This document shows, in pieces, positions 18,894 to 30,100 of a stretch of DNA of 64,000 bases (position 1 is the first letter of the stretch; every line of letters begins with the position of its first letter). The position numbers and the translations under genes are program-made. A model generated the notes under the pieces. That model saw only the letters and a program-made list of their open reading frames with translations, had not been told where the DNA came from and ran no database searches. The stretch spans positions 21,417 to 85,416 of the forward strand of contig JANYDU010000026.1 in assembly GCA_025359805.1 (NCBI GenBank), in the 5' to 3' direction. This DNA is from Bacteroidota bacterium. Its GTDB lineage: Bacteria > Bacteroidota > Bacteroidia > UKL13-3.

Positions 18894-20435
18894 TTATTTA
18901 GCGAAATTTACAGCTCGCTTTTCGCGGATTACCGTAATTTTTATTTGCCCCGGATAAGTCATTTCTGTTTGTATCCGAGTTGATAAATTGAGTGATAAAA
19001 TATCAGCTTGATCATCTGTTACTTTTTCACTTTCAACCATCACACGTAATTCTCTTCCGGCTTGAATAGCATAAGCTTTTTCAACTCCAGGATAACTCAT
19101 AGCAATGTTTTCTAAATCTTTTAAACGCTTCATATAATTCTCACTATCTTCTCTGCGAGCACCAGGACGTGAGCCTGAAATAGCATCACAAGCTTGTATA
19201 ACAGGAGAAAGAATAGAGGTCATTTCTATTTCATCATGATGGGCTCCAATGGCATTTACAACTTCAGGATGTTCTTTATATTTTTCCGCCAATTTCATTC
19301 CCAGCAATGCATGTGGAGTTTCTGCATCATCATCCGGAACTTTTCCAATATCATGCAACAATCCGGCACGTTTGGCAAGTTTTACATTCAATCCTAACTC
19401 GGCAGCCATCGTTGCACATAAGTGTGCCACTTCACGCGAGTGTTGTAATAAATTTTGCCCGTATGATGAGCGATAACGCATCCGCCCAACCATACGTATA
19501 AGCTCTGGGTGTAAACCATGAATTCCTAATTCCACTGTTGTGCGTTCGCCAATTTCAACAATTTCATCCTCCAATTGCTTTTTAGTTTTGGCTACAATTT
19601 CTTCAATTCGAGCTGGATGAATTCGTCCATCCGTAACCAATCTGTGAAGTGATAAACGAGCTATCTCTCTTCTAATTGGATCAAAGCAAGAAAGAATAAT
19701 AGCTTCTGGCGTATCATCTACAATAATTTCAACTCCGGTAGCCGCTTCTAATGCTCTAATATTTCTACCTTCTCGTCCAATAATTCTCCCTTTCATTTCA
19801 TCGTTTTCAATATTAAAAACGGAAACAGAATTTTCGATAGCATGTTCGGCTGCGGTGCGTTGAATGGTGTTCAAAATAATTTTCTTTGCATCCTTACCTG
19901 CGGTAAGTTTAGCTTCATCAACAATGTCTTTTATTCTTCCCATTGCTTCTGTGCGAGCTTCTTCTTGCAGGGCTTCAACCAATTGTTTTTTCGCTTCATC
20001 AGCACTCAGACCTGCAATTTTTTCTAATTGTTTTACCTGATTGTTGAGCGCTTTTTCGGCCTCTTCTTTTTTTACCGCAACTACATCTAATTGCTTAGCA
20101 AGTGTAACTCTGATTTGTTCGAGTTCAGCATCTTTACGTTGAACTTGTTCTAATTTTTGATTAAGGGATTGTTCTTTTTGCTTGATTTTGTTTTCGGCAG
20201 TTACCACATTTTGATTACGGGTAAATACTTCTTTTTCATGATCGGCTTTAAGTTGTATGAACTTTTCTTTTGCCTCAAGCATTTTGTCTTTTTTGGTTAC
20301 CTCAGCCATCACTTCGGCTTCCTTAATGATTTCTTTGGCTTTAGCTTCAAGCATCGTTTTGTTCAAAATGAACATCACTACTGCACCTGCTCCAAGGGCT
20401 ATCATTGCAATAATTACTACTAAATAAATTTCCAT
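18894..20435 (-). CDS. rny: Ribonuclease Y
   Basis: N-terminal TM, long coiled coil, KH ([31 protein letters not shown]) and HD ([10 protein letters not shown]) domains. Confidence 0.97.
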   Translation of the reverse strand: MEIYLVVIIAMIALGAGAVVMFILNKTMLEAKAKEIIKEAEVMAEVTKKDKMLEAKEKFIQLKADHEKEVFTRNQNVVTAENKIKQKEQSLNQKLEQVQRKDAELEQIRVTLAKQLDVVAVKKEEAEKALNNQVKQLEKIAGLSADEAKKQLVEALQEEARTEAMGRIKDIVDEAKLTAGKDAKKIILNTIQRTAAEHAIENSVSVFNIENDEMKGRIIGREGRNIRALEAATGVEIIVDDTPEAIILSCFDPIRREIARLSLHRLVTDGRIHPARIEEIVAKTKKQLEDEIVEIGERTTVELGIHGLHPELIRMVGRMRYRSSYGQNLLQHSREVAHLCATMAAELGLNVKLAKRAGLLHDIGKVPDDDAETPHALLGMKLAEKYKEHPEVVNAIGAHHDEIEMTSILSPVIQACDAISGSRPGARREDSENYMKRLKDLENIAMSYPGVEKAYAIQAGRELRVMVESEKVTDDQADILSLNLSTRIQTEMTYPGQIKITVIREKRAVNFAK

Positions 20436-20487
20436 AACAGCTATCTGTTTTAAAGTTACAATACTGTTACTATGGGCAAAAGAAAGT

Positions 20488-20775
20488 TTAAATGGTAACG
20501 TCTTTCAACAACTCAGTTATTGTATTGAGTTGCACGGATAAGCTATTGTCTTCAGCATTTCCGTGTTCTTGCAAATTGATTAGTTGTGTGGCTAATTCAA
20601 GCGCACACATCGAAATAATATCTTGTTTATCTCGCACCGCAAACTGATTGCCATAAGCTTTCAGTTTATCGTTAATCAGTTTTGCAGCCATCCTAATTTT
20701 TTCTTCTTCATCAGCTTTTACTGTGAGTGGATAAATTCGGTCGGCTATATTTACTTTTATTGAAAGTTCGTCCAA
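20488..20775 (-). CDS. zapA: Cell division protein ZapA
   Basis: [49 protein letters not shown]. Confidence 0.9.
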   Translation of the reverse strand: MDELSIKVNIADRIYPLTVKADEEEKIRMAAKLINDKLKAYGNQFAVRDKQDIISMCALELATQLINLQEHGNAEDNSLSVQLNTITELLKDVTI

Positions 20776-20783
20776 TGTTAAAG

Positions 20784-21083
20784 CTATCTATCGCTTAGTA
20801 ACCTAATACACTCATCAATTTCGCGGATATACTCATTTACTTTTTTTTTCAGTTCATGAATATCTTCCTTTGAGTTGGAGAGTGAATCAGCAAGTTTAAT
20901 GATTTTATTTCTTTCTTCTAATGTTGAGATGGTATTTTTTTGATTCTCAACAGTAATTTTTAATGAATGGTTCTCTGTTTCAAGGGTTGAATGCTTTTGC
21001 TTGAGCTCATAAAACTGCTTAAGCAGCTTCACAACTTTCAATTTAATTTCATCTGCCTGAAATGTTAATTCATTATTTTTCAT
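20784..21083 (-). CDS. Coiled-coil hypothetical protein between pheT and zapA
   Basis: 99-aa, heptad-rich; overlaps pheT stop; operonic layout. Confidence 0.75.
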   Translation of the reverse strand: MKNNELTFQADEIKLKVVKLLKQFYELKQKHSTLETENHSLKITVENQKNTISTLEERNKIIKLADSLSNSKEDIHELKKKVNEYIREIDECIRLLSDR

Positions 21084-23485
21084 GACCTAAGTATTGCTCC
21101 CAATTCTTTTTCAAATTGTTTGATGAGTTTATTCATTACTAAATCAATATCTTCATCGGTGAGGGTTTTTTGGTCGTCTTGCAAAATAAAACTGATGGCA
21201 TAAGATTTTTTACCCGATTCAATTTTATCTCCTTCATACACATCAAATGCATTTATTGATTTGATTAATTTAGGTTCTGATTTAACAGCTATTTTTTCTA
21301 TTTCGGAGTATTTAGTTGCTTTATCCAACAGCAATGCAAGGTCTCTTCTTACAAATGGGAATTGAGAAATAGATTCAATAGAAAATTTAGTATTTTGGCT
21401 CACTTCAATAACATTGTTCCAATTTATATCTGCAAAATAAACTGTGTTATCTAAATCAAATTTTGTTGCGATAAGTTCATTTACACTACCAAATTCAACA
21501 AGTATTTTTCCTTGAGATGAAATGGTTGAGTAGTTAGAAAACACCTCATTATTTTCTTGGGTATCAAAACTTATTTTTCGAATTCCAATCTTCTTTAACA
21601 CATTTACTAAAATCGATTTTAGTGTAAAAAAAGTAATTGGTTTTTGTGGCGTATTCCAACTTTCACTCTCTTTCATTCCGCACATTAATAAACTAAAATG
21701 CGGTATTTCGATATACTTATTTTCTTTAACAAAATAGGTGTATCCAAATTCATATAATTTTAAATCACTTGCCTTTCTGTTTTTGTTGTATTGAATATTT
21801 TCAAGTCCGCTAAACAGCATATTCATGCGCATCATATCCAAATCATTACTCAATGGATTTAAAATTTTTACAGCATATTTTAGTTCGTCTTCATTATAGT
21901 ATGATGATTTTGTGAGCGAATTATTTACCAGTTCTAAAAAACCATTTGCACTCAAATATTCTGCTACTTTATTTCGGAGTTTGTATTTCGGTTCATCAAC
22001 AGAAAAAACGGTTGCCGATTTAATATGTGAAGGAATATCAATTTTATTTAGTCCATAAATACGTAAAATTTCTTCAGCAATATCCGCTTCACGTTTCACA
22101 TCAACTCGATATGGAGGAACAGATAATGAAAGATGCATTGGAGTTTCTTTTGTGATGATAATTTCGAGCGCAACTAGAATACGTTTTACTTCATCAATAG
22201 GAATAATTTGTCCAATTAATTTGTTAAAACGGTTAATAGAAAATTCTATTTGTGTGTTCTCCACTTTTGTTGGATAAATATCTACAAAATCAGATGCAAT
22301 TTCTCCACCTGCAATTTCCAAAATAATATTCACTACTCTTTTTAAAGCATCAATAGTAATGTTTGGATCTGTTCCTCTTTCATATCGAAAAGACGCATCT
22401 GTATTGAGTGCGTGGTATTTTGCAGTTTTGCGAATTGAACCTGCATCAAAGTATGCACTTTCAATAAAAATATTTTTAGTTTGATTATTAATCCCTGAAT
22501 CTATACCACCAAAAACCCCTGCGATGGCTAATGGTTTTTCGGCATCACAAATCATGCACTCATCGCCACTCAATTTTCTTTCTATTTTATCAAGTGTAAT
22601 AAATTTGGTTTCGGTTTTAACTTTTTTAACAATAATTTTTTGTCCTGCAATTTTGTCCAAATCAAATGCGTGAAGTGGTTGCCCCATTTCATGCAAAACA
22701 TAGTTTGTAGCATCCACAATATTATTTATAGATGAAATTCCAATTACTTTTAATTTATTTTTTAGCCATTCAGGAGATTCTTTAACAGTAATGTTTGAAA
22801 TTGAAATTCCAGAATAACGCTTACAACTTTCGATATCTTCTATTTTAATTTCGATTAGTGATTTGCTTTTTGTGATTTGTGGCAATTCATAATTCGTAAT
22901 TCGTAATCCGCAATTAGTAAGTGCTTTCAAATCCCTTGCTACGCCTAAGTGCGAAGCAGCATCACCTCTATTTGCGGTTAATCCAATTTCTATTAAATAA
23001 TCAGTGTAAACAGGGAAATAATCAGCTGCTTTTTTACCCACTTCATACTCACTTGGCAATATTAAAATTCCATCATGACTTTCACCTAAACCTAATTCAT
23101 CTTCGGCACAAATCATCCCTTCACTTACTTCGCCTCTTATTTTTGATTTGCTAATTTTAAAAGGCTCGCCTTTGGTTGGATAAACGGTTGAGCCAACAGT
23201 TGCCACCAACACTTTTTGCCCAACACCCACATTGGGTGCACCACAAACAATTTGTTTTATTTCGGTACCAATATCAACCGTTGTAACACTTAATTTATCG
23301 GCATTAGGGTGTTTAATTTTAGTTTTAACTTCCCCAATTACAATCCCTTCCAATCCACCTTTTATGGATTGGAATTGTTCAATACTTTCCACTTCAAGTC
23401 CGCAACCTGTGAGCAATTCCGAAATTTCTTGTGGCGATTTTTTTAAATCAATTAATTCTAATAACCAGTTGTATGATATTTTCAT
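21080..23485 (-). CDS. pheT: Phenylalanine--tRNA ligase beta subunit
   Basis: MKISYNWLLELIDLKKSPQEISELLTGCGLEVE, VCGAPNVGVGQKVLVA, FRYERGTDPN. Confidence 0.97.
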   Translation of the reverse strand: MKISYNWLLELIDLKKSPQEISELLTGCGLEVESIEQFQSIKGGLEGIVIGEVKTKIKHPNADKLSVTTVDIGTEIKQIVCGAPNVGVGQKVLVATVGSTVYPTKGEPFKISKSKIRGEVSEGMICAEDELGLGESHDGILILPSEYEVGKKAADYFPVYTDYLIEIGLTANRGDAASHLGVARDLKALTNCGLRITNYELPQITKSKSLIEIKIEDIESCKRYSGISISNITVKESPEWLKNKLKVIGISSINNIVDATNYVLHEMGQPLHAFDLDKIAGQKIIVKKVKTETKFITLDKIERKLSGDECMICDAEKPLAIAGVFGGIDSGINNQTKNIFIESAYFDAGSIRKTAKYHALNTDASFRYERGTDPNITIDALKRVVNIILEIAGGEIASDFVDIYPTKVENTQIEFSINRFNKLIGQIIPIDEVKRILVALEIIITKETPMHLSLSVPPYRVDVKREADIAEEILRIYGLNKIDIPSHIKSATVFSVDEPKYKLRNKVAEYLSANGFLELVNNSLTKSSYYNEDELKYAVKILNPLSNDLDMMRMNMLFSGLENIQYNKNRKASDLKLYEFGYTYFVKENKYIEIPHFSLLMCGMKESESWNTPQKPITFFTLKSILVNVLKKIGIRKISFDTQENNEVFSNYSTISSQGKILVEFGSVNELIATKFDLDNTVYFADINWNNVIEVSQNTKFSIESISQFPFVRRDLALLLDKATKYSEIEKIAVKSEPKLIKSINAFDVYEGDKIESGKKSYAISFILQDDQKTLTDEDIDLVMNKLIKQFEKELGAILRS
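22884..22921. repeat. Short tandem/dispersed repeat inside pheT
   Basis: CAATTCATAATTCGTAATTCGTAATCCGCAATTAGTAA; read as LTNCGLRITNYEL. Confidence 0.55.
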
Positions 23486-23637
23486 TTATACATTTATTAA
23501 TACCAAAAAGTTCAAAGTAAATTTTTATACAACACGAACTTTTATCTATTTAATATGTTTGCTTTTAATGTTGCGAAAATAATAAAATAAAGAAGTTGCC
23601 TCTCTTAAAATAAAAATGAGGATTAAATTTGTTCGAT

Positions 23638-23997
23638 ATGAAAAAAACTTTAGTTGTTGGAGCATCTCCAAACCCTGATAAATATAGCTATAAAGCCACT
23701 ATGATGCTAAATGAATATAACCACCCTGTTGTAGCTTTTGGGATTAAGAAGGGCAAAATTGAATCACAAAAAATTATAAATGAACTGCCAACTGATAAGG
23801 ATTTTGATACGGTTACTTTGTATTTAAACCCTCAAAACCAAGAAATGTATATTGATTATATTTTGAATTTAAAACCCAAACGTGTGGTATTTAATCCAGG
23901 CACAGAAAACCCTAAATTTAAAAAGATGCTTTTAGAAAAAGGGGTTAAGGCTCTTGAAGCATGCACTTTGGTATTGTTAAGAACGGGACAGTATTGA
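23638..23997 (+). CDS. CoA-binding domain protein
   Basis: KTLVVGASPNPDKYSYKATMMLNEYNHPVVAFGIKKG, Rossmann-like CoA-binding pattern. Confidence 0.8.
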   Translation: MKKTLVVGASPNPDKYSYKATMMLNEYNHPVVAFGIKKGKIESQKIINELPTDKDFDTVTLYLNPQNQEMYIDYILNLKPKRVVFNPGTENPKFKKMLLEKGVKALEACTLVLLRTGQY

Positions 23998-24073
23998 CAA
24001 TTTATTTATGAAAAAAATTGTTGATGTGTACATTTTAAAAAAATTGTAAACTCGCACAAAAAAAAATTTAAGT

Positions 24074-24577
24074 ATGAAAATCAAAAGCAGTACACTTTTT
24101 CTTTTAACCATTATTCTTAGTTGTTCATCCCCTAAAGAAAAATCATTAAAAAATATTAAGGCAATGGAAAATAATGATAGTATTTTTAGTCCTTCAACCA
24201 TTGAAGAAATGAAAACCGCATATCTTGATTTTGCTACTAAATATCCTGATGATGAGTTAACTCCTGAATTTATTTTTAAAGCTGCTCAGCGTTGCAATGC
24301 AACTGCTAAACATGATGAAGCTATTCAACTGCTTCAAAATATTATTGATAAATATCCTAAAAATAAACTGTGTGAAGAAGCTCTTTTTTTGCAAGGATAT
24401 ATTTATGAAAACAGTATGCATAACTATAATAAAGCGGTAGATGTTTACGCCAATTTTATACTAAAATATCCAACAAGTGATTTAGCTGAAGATGCAAAAT
24501 ATTCTATCGAAAATATGGGAAAATCTCCAGAAGAAATTTTTGAAAGTTTTAAAAACAAAAAGGATTCTGTTAGTTAA
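24074..24577 (+). CDS. TPR-like lipoprotein
   Basis: Lipobox LSCSS; TPR-like repeats (HDEAIQLLQNIIDKYPKN..). Confidence 0.65.
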   Translation: MKIKSSTLFLLTIILSCSSPKEKSLKNIKAMENNDSIFSPSTIEEMKTAYLDFATKYPDDELTPEFIFKAAQRCNATAKHDEAIQLLQNIIDKYPKNKLCEEALFLQGYIYENSMHNYNKAVDVYANFILKYPTSDLAEDAKYSIENMGKSPEEIFESFKNKKDSVS

Positions 24578-24604
24578 GCATCTTGTTATATATTTTAATA
24601 AAAC

Positions 24605-24641
24605 AAAACGCCCGAAATAAATCTTTTATTCCGGACGTTTT
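24605..24641. terminator. Intrinsic terminator between convergent genes
   Basis: AAAACGCCCGAAATAA-atctt-TTATTCCGGACGTTTT imperfect hairpin. Confidence 0.7.
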
Positions 24642-24659
24642 GCTTAATTCTGATTTACT

Positions 24660-25574
24660 TTAGTAGCTGATAACGGCTTGTTTGGCATCACCTTTTATGT
24701 TTGTCCAATTAATTTTAAATCCATAAGGGCAGGTACTTGTTACAGCATTTCCACTTTGATCTACACCAAATGTTACGGTAATTTCTCTATCAATTCCTTT
24801 ATGAACTTTTACACCACTAATTGGAGTCCATGAACAAGATGAGCTAAAAATAACTGGTGTTGAGATGATTGTATAAAATACCCCTCCTACTCTATTTGTT
24901 CCTTGTACAACAATGTTTGTTAATCCATCTTTAGTTCCAAAACCACTTATCGAAACATATACAGATCCTGTGCTTGTTAACCCAATAATTCTTTGACGGG
25001 TAATCATCCAACTTCTTGTTGTTCCATCATCAAAAGTTACATTCATTGTGCCTTCAATTTTATGGGTTACAGAGTTCCCATTTGTTAATGTAGAAACTAA
25101 TCCTCCGCTTACATTTGTTACAGTATGAGTTCCATTAAATGTTAGGCTTTTTCCTGTTGCATTTCGTGTAACTTTAAAGTTAGTAAACGTAATTGTTATT
25201 ACTGCATTTGCATCTCTCCAATGATTGCCAGATGTTAATTGAACAGTAATTTGTCCTGTACGATTGCGAGTCCCATCAACATTGTTTCCATTATAAGTAA
25301 TCACAACTTTTTTATCACCAACTACCGAATCAATAGTTGCACCCACAATGGAAAACGATTTTCCAAAACTTGAATTGTTCATGGCATCATTTGCATCATT
25401 TAAAGCATATTCCGATTCGGTTGTTTGATTAGATTCGTCTGTTGAATGTTGCATTTGTGCGGCAGTATCATCAGTAGTTGTGCTTGATTCGGTGCTATCT
25501 TTTTTACAAGATTGAATACCAAAAGCGGTAGCCGCAATTAGTAAAATAATAAAAATGTTTTTTGAAGTTTTCAT
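24660..25574 (-). CDS. Hypothetical lipoprotein
   Basis: Signal with lipobox FGIQSCKK; beta-rich body. Confidence 0.6.
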   Translation of the reverse strand: MKTSKNIFIILLIAATAFGIQSCKKDSTESSTTTDDTAAQMQHSTDESNQTTESEYALNDANDAMNNSSFGKSFSIVGATIDSVVGDKKVVITYNGNNVDGTRNRTGQITVQLTSGNHWRDANAVITITFTNFKVTRNATGKSLTFNGTHTVTNVSGGLVSTLTNGNSVTHKIEGTMNVTFDDGTTRSWMITRQRIIGLTSTGSVYVSISGFGTKDGLTNIVVQGTNRVGGVFYTIISTPVIFSSSCSWTPISGVKVHKGIDREITVTFGVDQSGNAVTSTCPYGFKINWTNIKGDAKQAVISY

Positions 25575-25706
25575 ATCCGTTTATTTTTAATTTATGCAGT
25601 TAAGATATATATGCTAAAGGAAGGTTTAATACCATTCTTTTTTTAATATCATTTTAATTATTCCATTGTAAACCTAAATTGCTCCCCAATTGTTATTAAA
25701 ATAAAA

Positions 25707-26792
25707 ATGTCTGTTACCAACGATTTAATATTAAAAGCACTGTCAACAGTTATCGAACCTGATTTGAAAAAAGATTTGGTTTCACTTAATATGATTAAGG
25801 ATATTTTGATTGAGGGAAATACTGTTTCTTTTAAAGTAATATTAACCACACCTGCTTGTCCGCTTAAAGAAAAAATTGAAACTGATTGTATAGCTGCAAT
25901 TCATCAATTAATCTCATCTGATTTAATTGTGAAGATTGAAATGACAGCTAATGTTACTTCAAATCGATTAGATAAATTAGTGTTACCAGGAGTAAAAAAT
26001 ATTATTGCTGTTGCATCCGGAAAAGGCGGAGTAGGTAAATCAACTGTTTCATCAAATCTTGCATTAGCCTTATCACTAAGTGGAGCAAAAGTAGGTTTGC
26101 TTGATGCCGATATTCATGGGCCAAGTGTTCCAATGATGTTTGGCGAAATGGATAGCCAACCTTTAATGCGTGAAGTGGATGGAAAATCTTTGATGATTCC
26201 TATCGAAAAATTTGGTATTAAATTATTGTCAATAGGCTTTTTAATAAAACCTGAACAGGCTGTGGTATGGCGTGGCCCCATGGTTTCATCAGCTCTTCGT
26301 CAGTTTATTAATGATTGCGATTGGGGTGAATTGGATTATCTTATTTTAGATCTTCCTCCAGGAACTGGTGATGTGCATTTAACCATGATACAAATTGTTC
26401 CGTTAACTGGAATTATTATGGTTACTACTCCCCAAGCTATTGCATTAGCAGATGCCTATAAAGCTGCAACGATGTTTAGTATGACTCCAACAAAAGTGCC
26501 AATTCTTGGCATTGTGGAAAATATGTCGTTCTTCACTCCTGCTGAATTACCTGAAAACAACTATTATATTTTTGGAAAAGGTGGTGGAAAAAAAATGGCT
26601 GATGAATTAAATGTTCCTTTATTAGGGCAAATCCCAATTTACCAAAGTATAAGAGAAGGCGGTGATAGTGGACGACCAGCGGTTATGGAAAAACATTCTC
26701 CAGTTGCCGAAGCGTTTATGAATGTAGCTTCCTCAATTGCTCAACAAATTGCTATTATCAATTCAGCAAAAATAGAAGCAGTTTCTAATTGA
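25707..26792 (+). CDS. apbC: Mrp/ApbC family Fe-S carrier P-loop ATPase
   Basis: VASGKGGVGKSTVSSNLALALSLSGAKVGLLDADIHGPSVPMMFG. Confidence 0.95.
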   Translation: MSVTNDLILKALSTVIEPDLKKDLVSLNMIKDILIEGNTVSFKVILTTPACPLKEKIETDCIAAIHQLISSDLIVKIEMTANVTSNRLDKLVLPGVKNIIAVASGKGGVGKSTVSSNLALALSLSGAKVGLLDADIHGPSVPMMFGEMDSQPLMREVDGKSLMIPIEKFGIKLLSIGFLIKPEQAVVWRGPMVSSALRQFINDCDWGELDYLILDLPPGTGDVHLTMIQIVPLTGIIMVTTPQAIALADAYKAATMFSMTPTKVPILGIVENMSFFTPAELPENNYYIFGKGGGKKMADELNVPLLGQIPIYQSIREGGDSGRPAVMEKHSPVAEAFMNVASSIAQQIAIINSAKIEAVSN

Positions 26793-26809
26793 TTAAACTA
26801 AATTCGCAA

Positions 26810-27052
26810 ATGGATATGACAGAATTAAAAGAAAAAATTGAAATTGCTCTTAACTCTATGAGACCATTTTTGCAAGCTGATGGAGGTGATGTAGAGTTGG
26901 TAAATGTTACTGATGAAATGGAAGTGCAATTGCGTTTATTGGGAAATTGTTCTTCTTGTGAAATGAGCCATATGACTATGCGTGCAGGTATTGAAAACGG
27001 ATTGAAAAGTGCCATTCCTCAAATTAAAAATGTGATAGCCATACCAAATTAG
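26810..27052 (+). CDS. NifU C-terminal domain protein
   Basis: RPFLQADGGDVELVNVTDEMEVQLRLLGNCSSCEMSHMTMRAGIE; ATG at 26810. Confidence 0.9.
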   Translation: MDMTELKEKIEIALNSMRPFLQADGGDVELVNVTDEMEVQLRLLGNCSSCEMSHMTMRAGIENGLKSAIPQIKNVIAIPN

Positions 27053-27067
27053 ATTTTAACCATCTAT

Positions 27068-27111
27068 TTAAACTTTAAAAGGCAGCCTGATGGCTGCCTT
27101 TTAAAGTTTAA
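27068..27111. terminator. Bidirectional intrinsic terminator
   Basis: TTAAACTTTAAAAGGCAGCC-tgat-GGCTGCCTTTTAAAGTTTAA, 20-bp perfect stem. Confidence 0.9.
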
Positions 27112-27133
27112 TTGAATTGATTGGTAACATCAA

Positions 27134-30100
27134 TTAATCCTGTTTTACTACTTTATGGATTAGTGTTCCATCATGAGTTGTTACTTGAATAATATACATT
27201 CCATCTTTCAACTCTTCTAAATTATTCATCTCAATTGCATTATCACCCACACTTACTGTTGATGCTTCCTCTCTAATAACTCGTCCTGACATATCCATCA
27301 TCTTAATGTTGATTGCCTCTTCTTTTGATGTGTTAATGTTTAAGGTTACTCCCGTTCTGAATGGATTTGGATTAGCACTTAGGTTTATACCCGAAATATT
27401 CTTATCTAGATTCACTGATATAATTCTTTCTTCAATTGCTTTTCCATCAAAATCTACTTGTGTTAATCTGTAGTAAAGCGTTGGAACTTGTTGTTCCATC
27501 ATTGCTGATATATCATTCAGTAAACTATAGTTGTTTATCCTATTACTATTTCCTTGTCCTCTCACTTTTCCAACTTGAGTAAATACTTTTCCATCCTCCG
27601 AACGCTCCACTATAAAGTAATCATTGTTAATCTCACTCGTGGTTACCCAATTTAACTCCACCATTTTTCCTTTTTTGTTACCTGTAAACGTTAACAACTC
27701 AACAGGAACTGTTCCTCCACTTCCAACTGCAAATGGCGAGAAGCTTGTTATACCTGTTTGCGTTTGTGTATATGGATTTGAGCCTGATGCTGCTACTGAT
27801 GTTGCAGAACTCCAATTGGTTCCTGTATATCTGGCTAAGTATGAACTTGTGCGAGTAAAGCCTGTTAACTCATCTGTTGTTGCCCACTGGGTGGAAACTG
27901 TTGCATTACTTCCTCCTGCTACCGCTTCATTCACTATCCATGTTCTGTTTACCACATTTGAGGTGAGTTTACTTCCTGTTGGTGTAGTGCCCGTATACGC
28001 ATTCGTTACACTATCAATTAATAATACTGTGAAATTATCTATGGTTCCTGTATTGGTTATAGTTAAAGGATTATAAGAACTCTTACCTACCGGAAATGAA
28101 ACTGCACCTGTTCTGCCGGTACTTCCAATGTTTTGAATAGTGAGAGCACCTGTTCCAGTGTTTGCAATGAATCTGCTTGTAGCAGCATTGCTTACTATTC
28201 CATTTGTACCAGCAATAGTTAAATTATATGCACCTAAATTCACATTTCCGTTGTTCATTTTTAATGAATCATTTAAGGTAATATTTCCTCCTAATACTAC
28301 TCCTGATGCATTATTTACAGTTAAGCGGTTATACGTTCCTGCCGGAATGGTTTGAGCTATAGTGCCTCCAAATACAATCTCCCCATTACTATGGGTTAAG
28401 GTGCCACTTACTGCTAATGCACCATTGATAGTATACAACGATGATGCATTATTTATTGTCAATGTTGCTCCTGATGCGATAGTTACATTATTAGCCTGCT
28501 GAACATCACTAATAATAGGTGAATTAGTTGTTCCTGATGGAATAGTTACATTGGTAGATGAAGTTGGAACTTGTGGACAACTCCAATTAGCTGTATTGCC
28601 CCATGCTGAGCTTGTTGCTCCTACCCATGTTCCGGCTGTTCCAACTGTAATAGCCACTGCTGTAGTTGTATCATTAGCACATGCTCCTGATGTTACTACT
28701 CGTCTATACCATGTGGTTTGTGATAATGATGCTGGTGAATATCCTGAAGTGTTGTTTGTTCCGCTAGCTAACGCAAAACCTAATGTAGCATTAGTAGTTG
28801 AACTCAACCAACCATAAGTATACGTTGAACCATTTCCACCTGTTGGTGTACTTCCTGTTAATGCAGTCGGGGTTGAACCACTGCATATAGCTTGGGCTCC
28901 ACTAGCCGTATTGTTGGCTATGGCGGTATTTACTGTGATTGCTACTGCCGTTGTCGTATCTGCTGAGCATGCTCCTGAGGTTACTACTCTTCTATACCAT
29001 GTGGTTTGTGATAATGATGCTGGTGAATATCCTGAAGTGTTGTTTGTTCCGCTAGCTAACGCAAAACCTGATGTAGCATTAGTAGTTGAACTCAACAAAC
29101 CATAAGTATACGTTGAGCCATTGCCTCCTGTTGGTGTACTTCCTGTTAATGCAGTCGGAGTTGAACCACTGCATATAGCTTGGGCTCCACTAGCCGTATT
29201 ATTTGCTATGGCGGTATTTACTGTAACCTGAACTGCTGTAGTTGTATCATTAGCACATGCTCCTGATGTTACTACTCGTCTGAACCATGTGGTTTGAGAT
29301 AATGATGCTGGTGAATATCCTGAAGTGTTGTTTGTTCCACTGGCTACCGCAAATCCTGATGTAGCATTAGTAGTTGAACTCAACCATGAATACGTATATG
29401 TACCATTACCGCCTGTAGGTAATGCTCCTGTTAATGTTGAAGGGGTTGAGCCACTACAGATTGTTTGCGAAGAAGAAATAGTATTATTTGCCAAAACAGC
29501 TGGTTGAAGAATAGTATCCAAAATAATTTTTGAACAACTATTAGAATCAGTAATCGTACATGTGTAAACTCCAGCGGCAAGGGATGTTGCATTTGAAGAA
29601 GTTCCTCCCGAAGGTGACCAAATATAACTAAGAGAGCCTGTTCCTCCACTTGCTGTTATTGTTACAGATCCATTATTACCACCATAACAACTTACATTGG
29701 TTTGAGCAGAAATGCTAGCTGTAATAATTGTTGGTTGTGTAATCGTAATTGTTTTTATAAGAGTATCAGCAATTGAATCAATTACTGTGCAAGTGTAAGT
29801 ACCTGCTATTAAATTTGTAGCGGTGGCATTTGTTCCTCCAGCTGGAGACCAAGAATATGAATATGAACCTAAACCACCTGATACATTATTAACAGTAGCA
29901 ACTCCATTATTTCCTCCAAAACAGCTTACATTGGTTTGTGAAGTAGTACCTGTTAATGGAGTAACACTTGAAGTAAAAGGATTAGTTCCTGGTGTAAATG
30001 CAATTCCTCTAAAAATGGTATTTGAGACAGCGGTAGCTAAAGTAGTTGCCGTTGATGAACTTCCGGCATCAGTTATTTTAATTACTCTATTAGCTGATGC

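Noticed and set aside
28600-29470. Regularly spaced repeats considered as a CRISPR-like array
   Set aside because: 288-bp period, near-identical throughout with no spacer/repeat alternation, and in frame within a protein gene.
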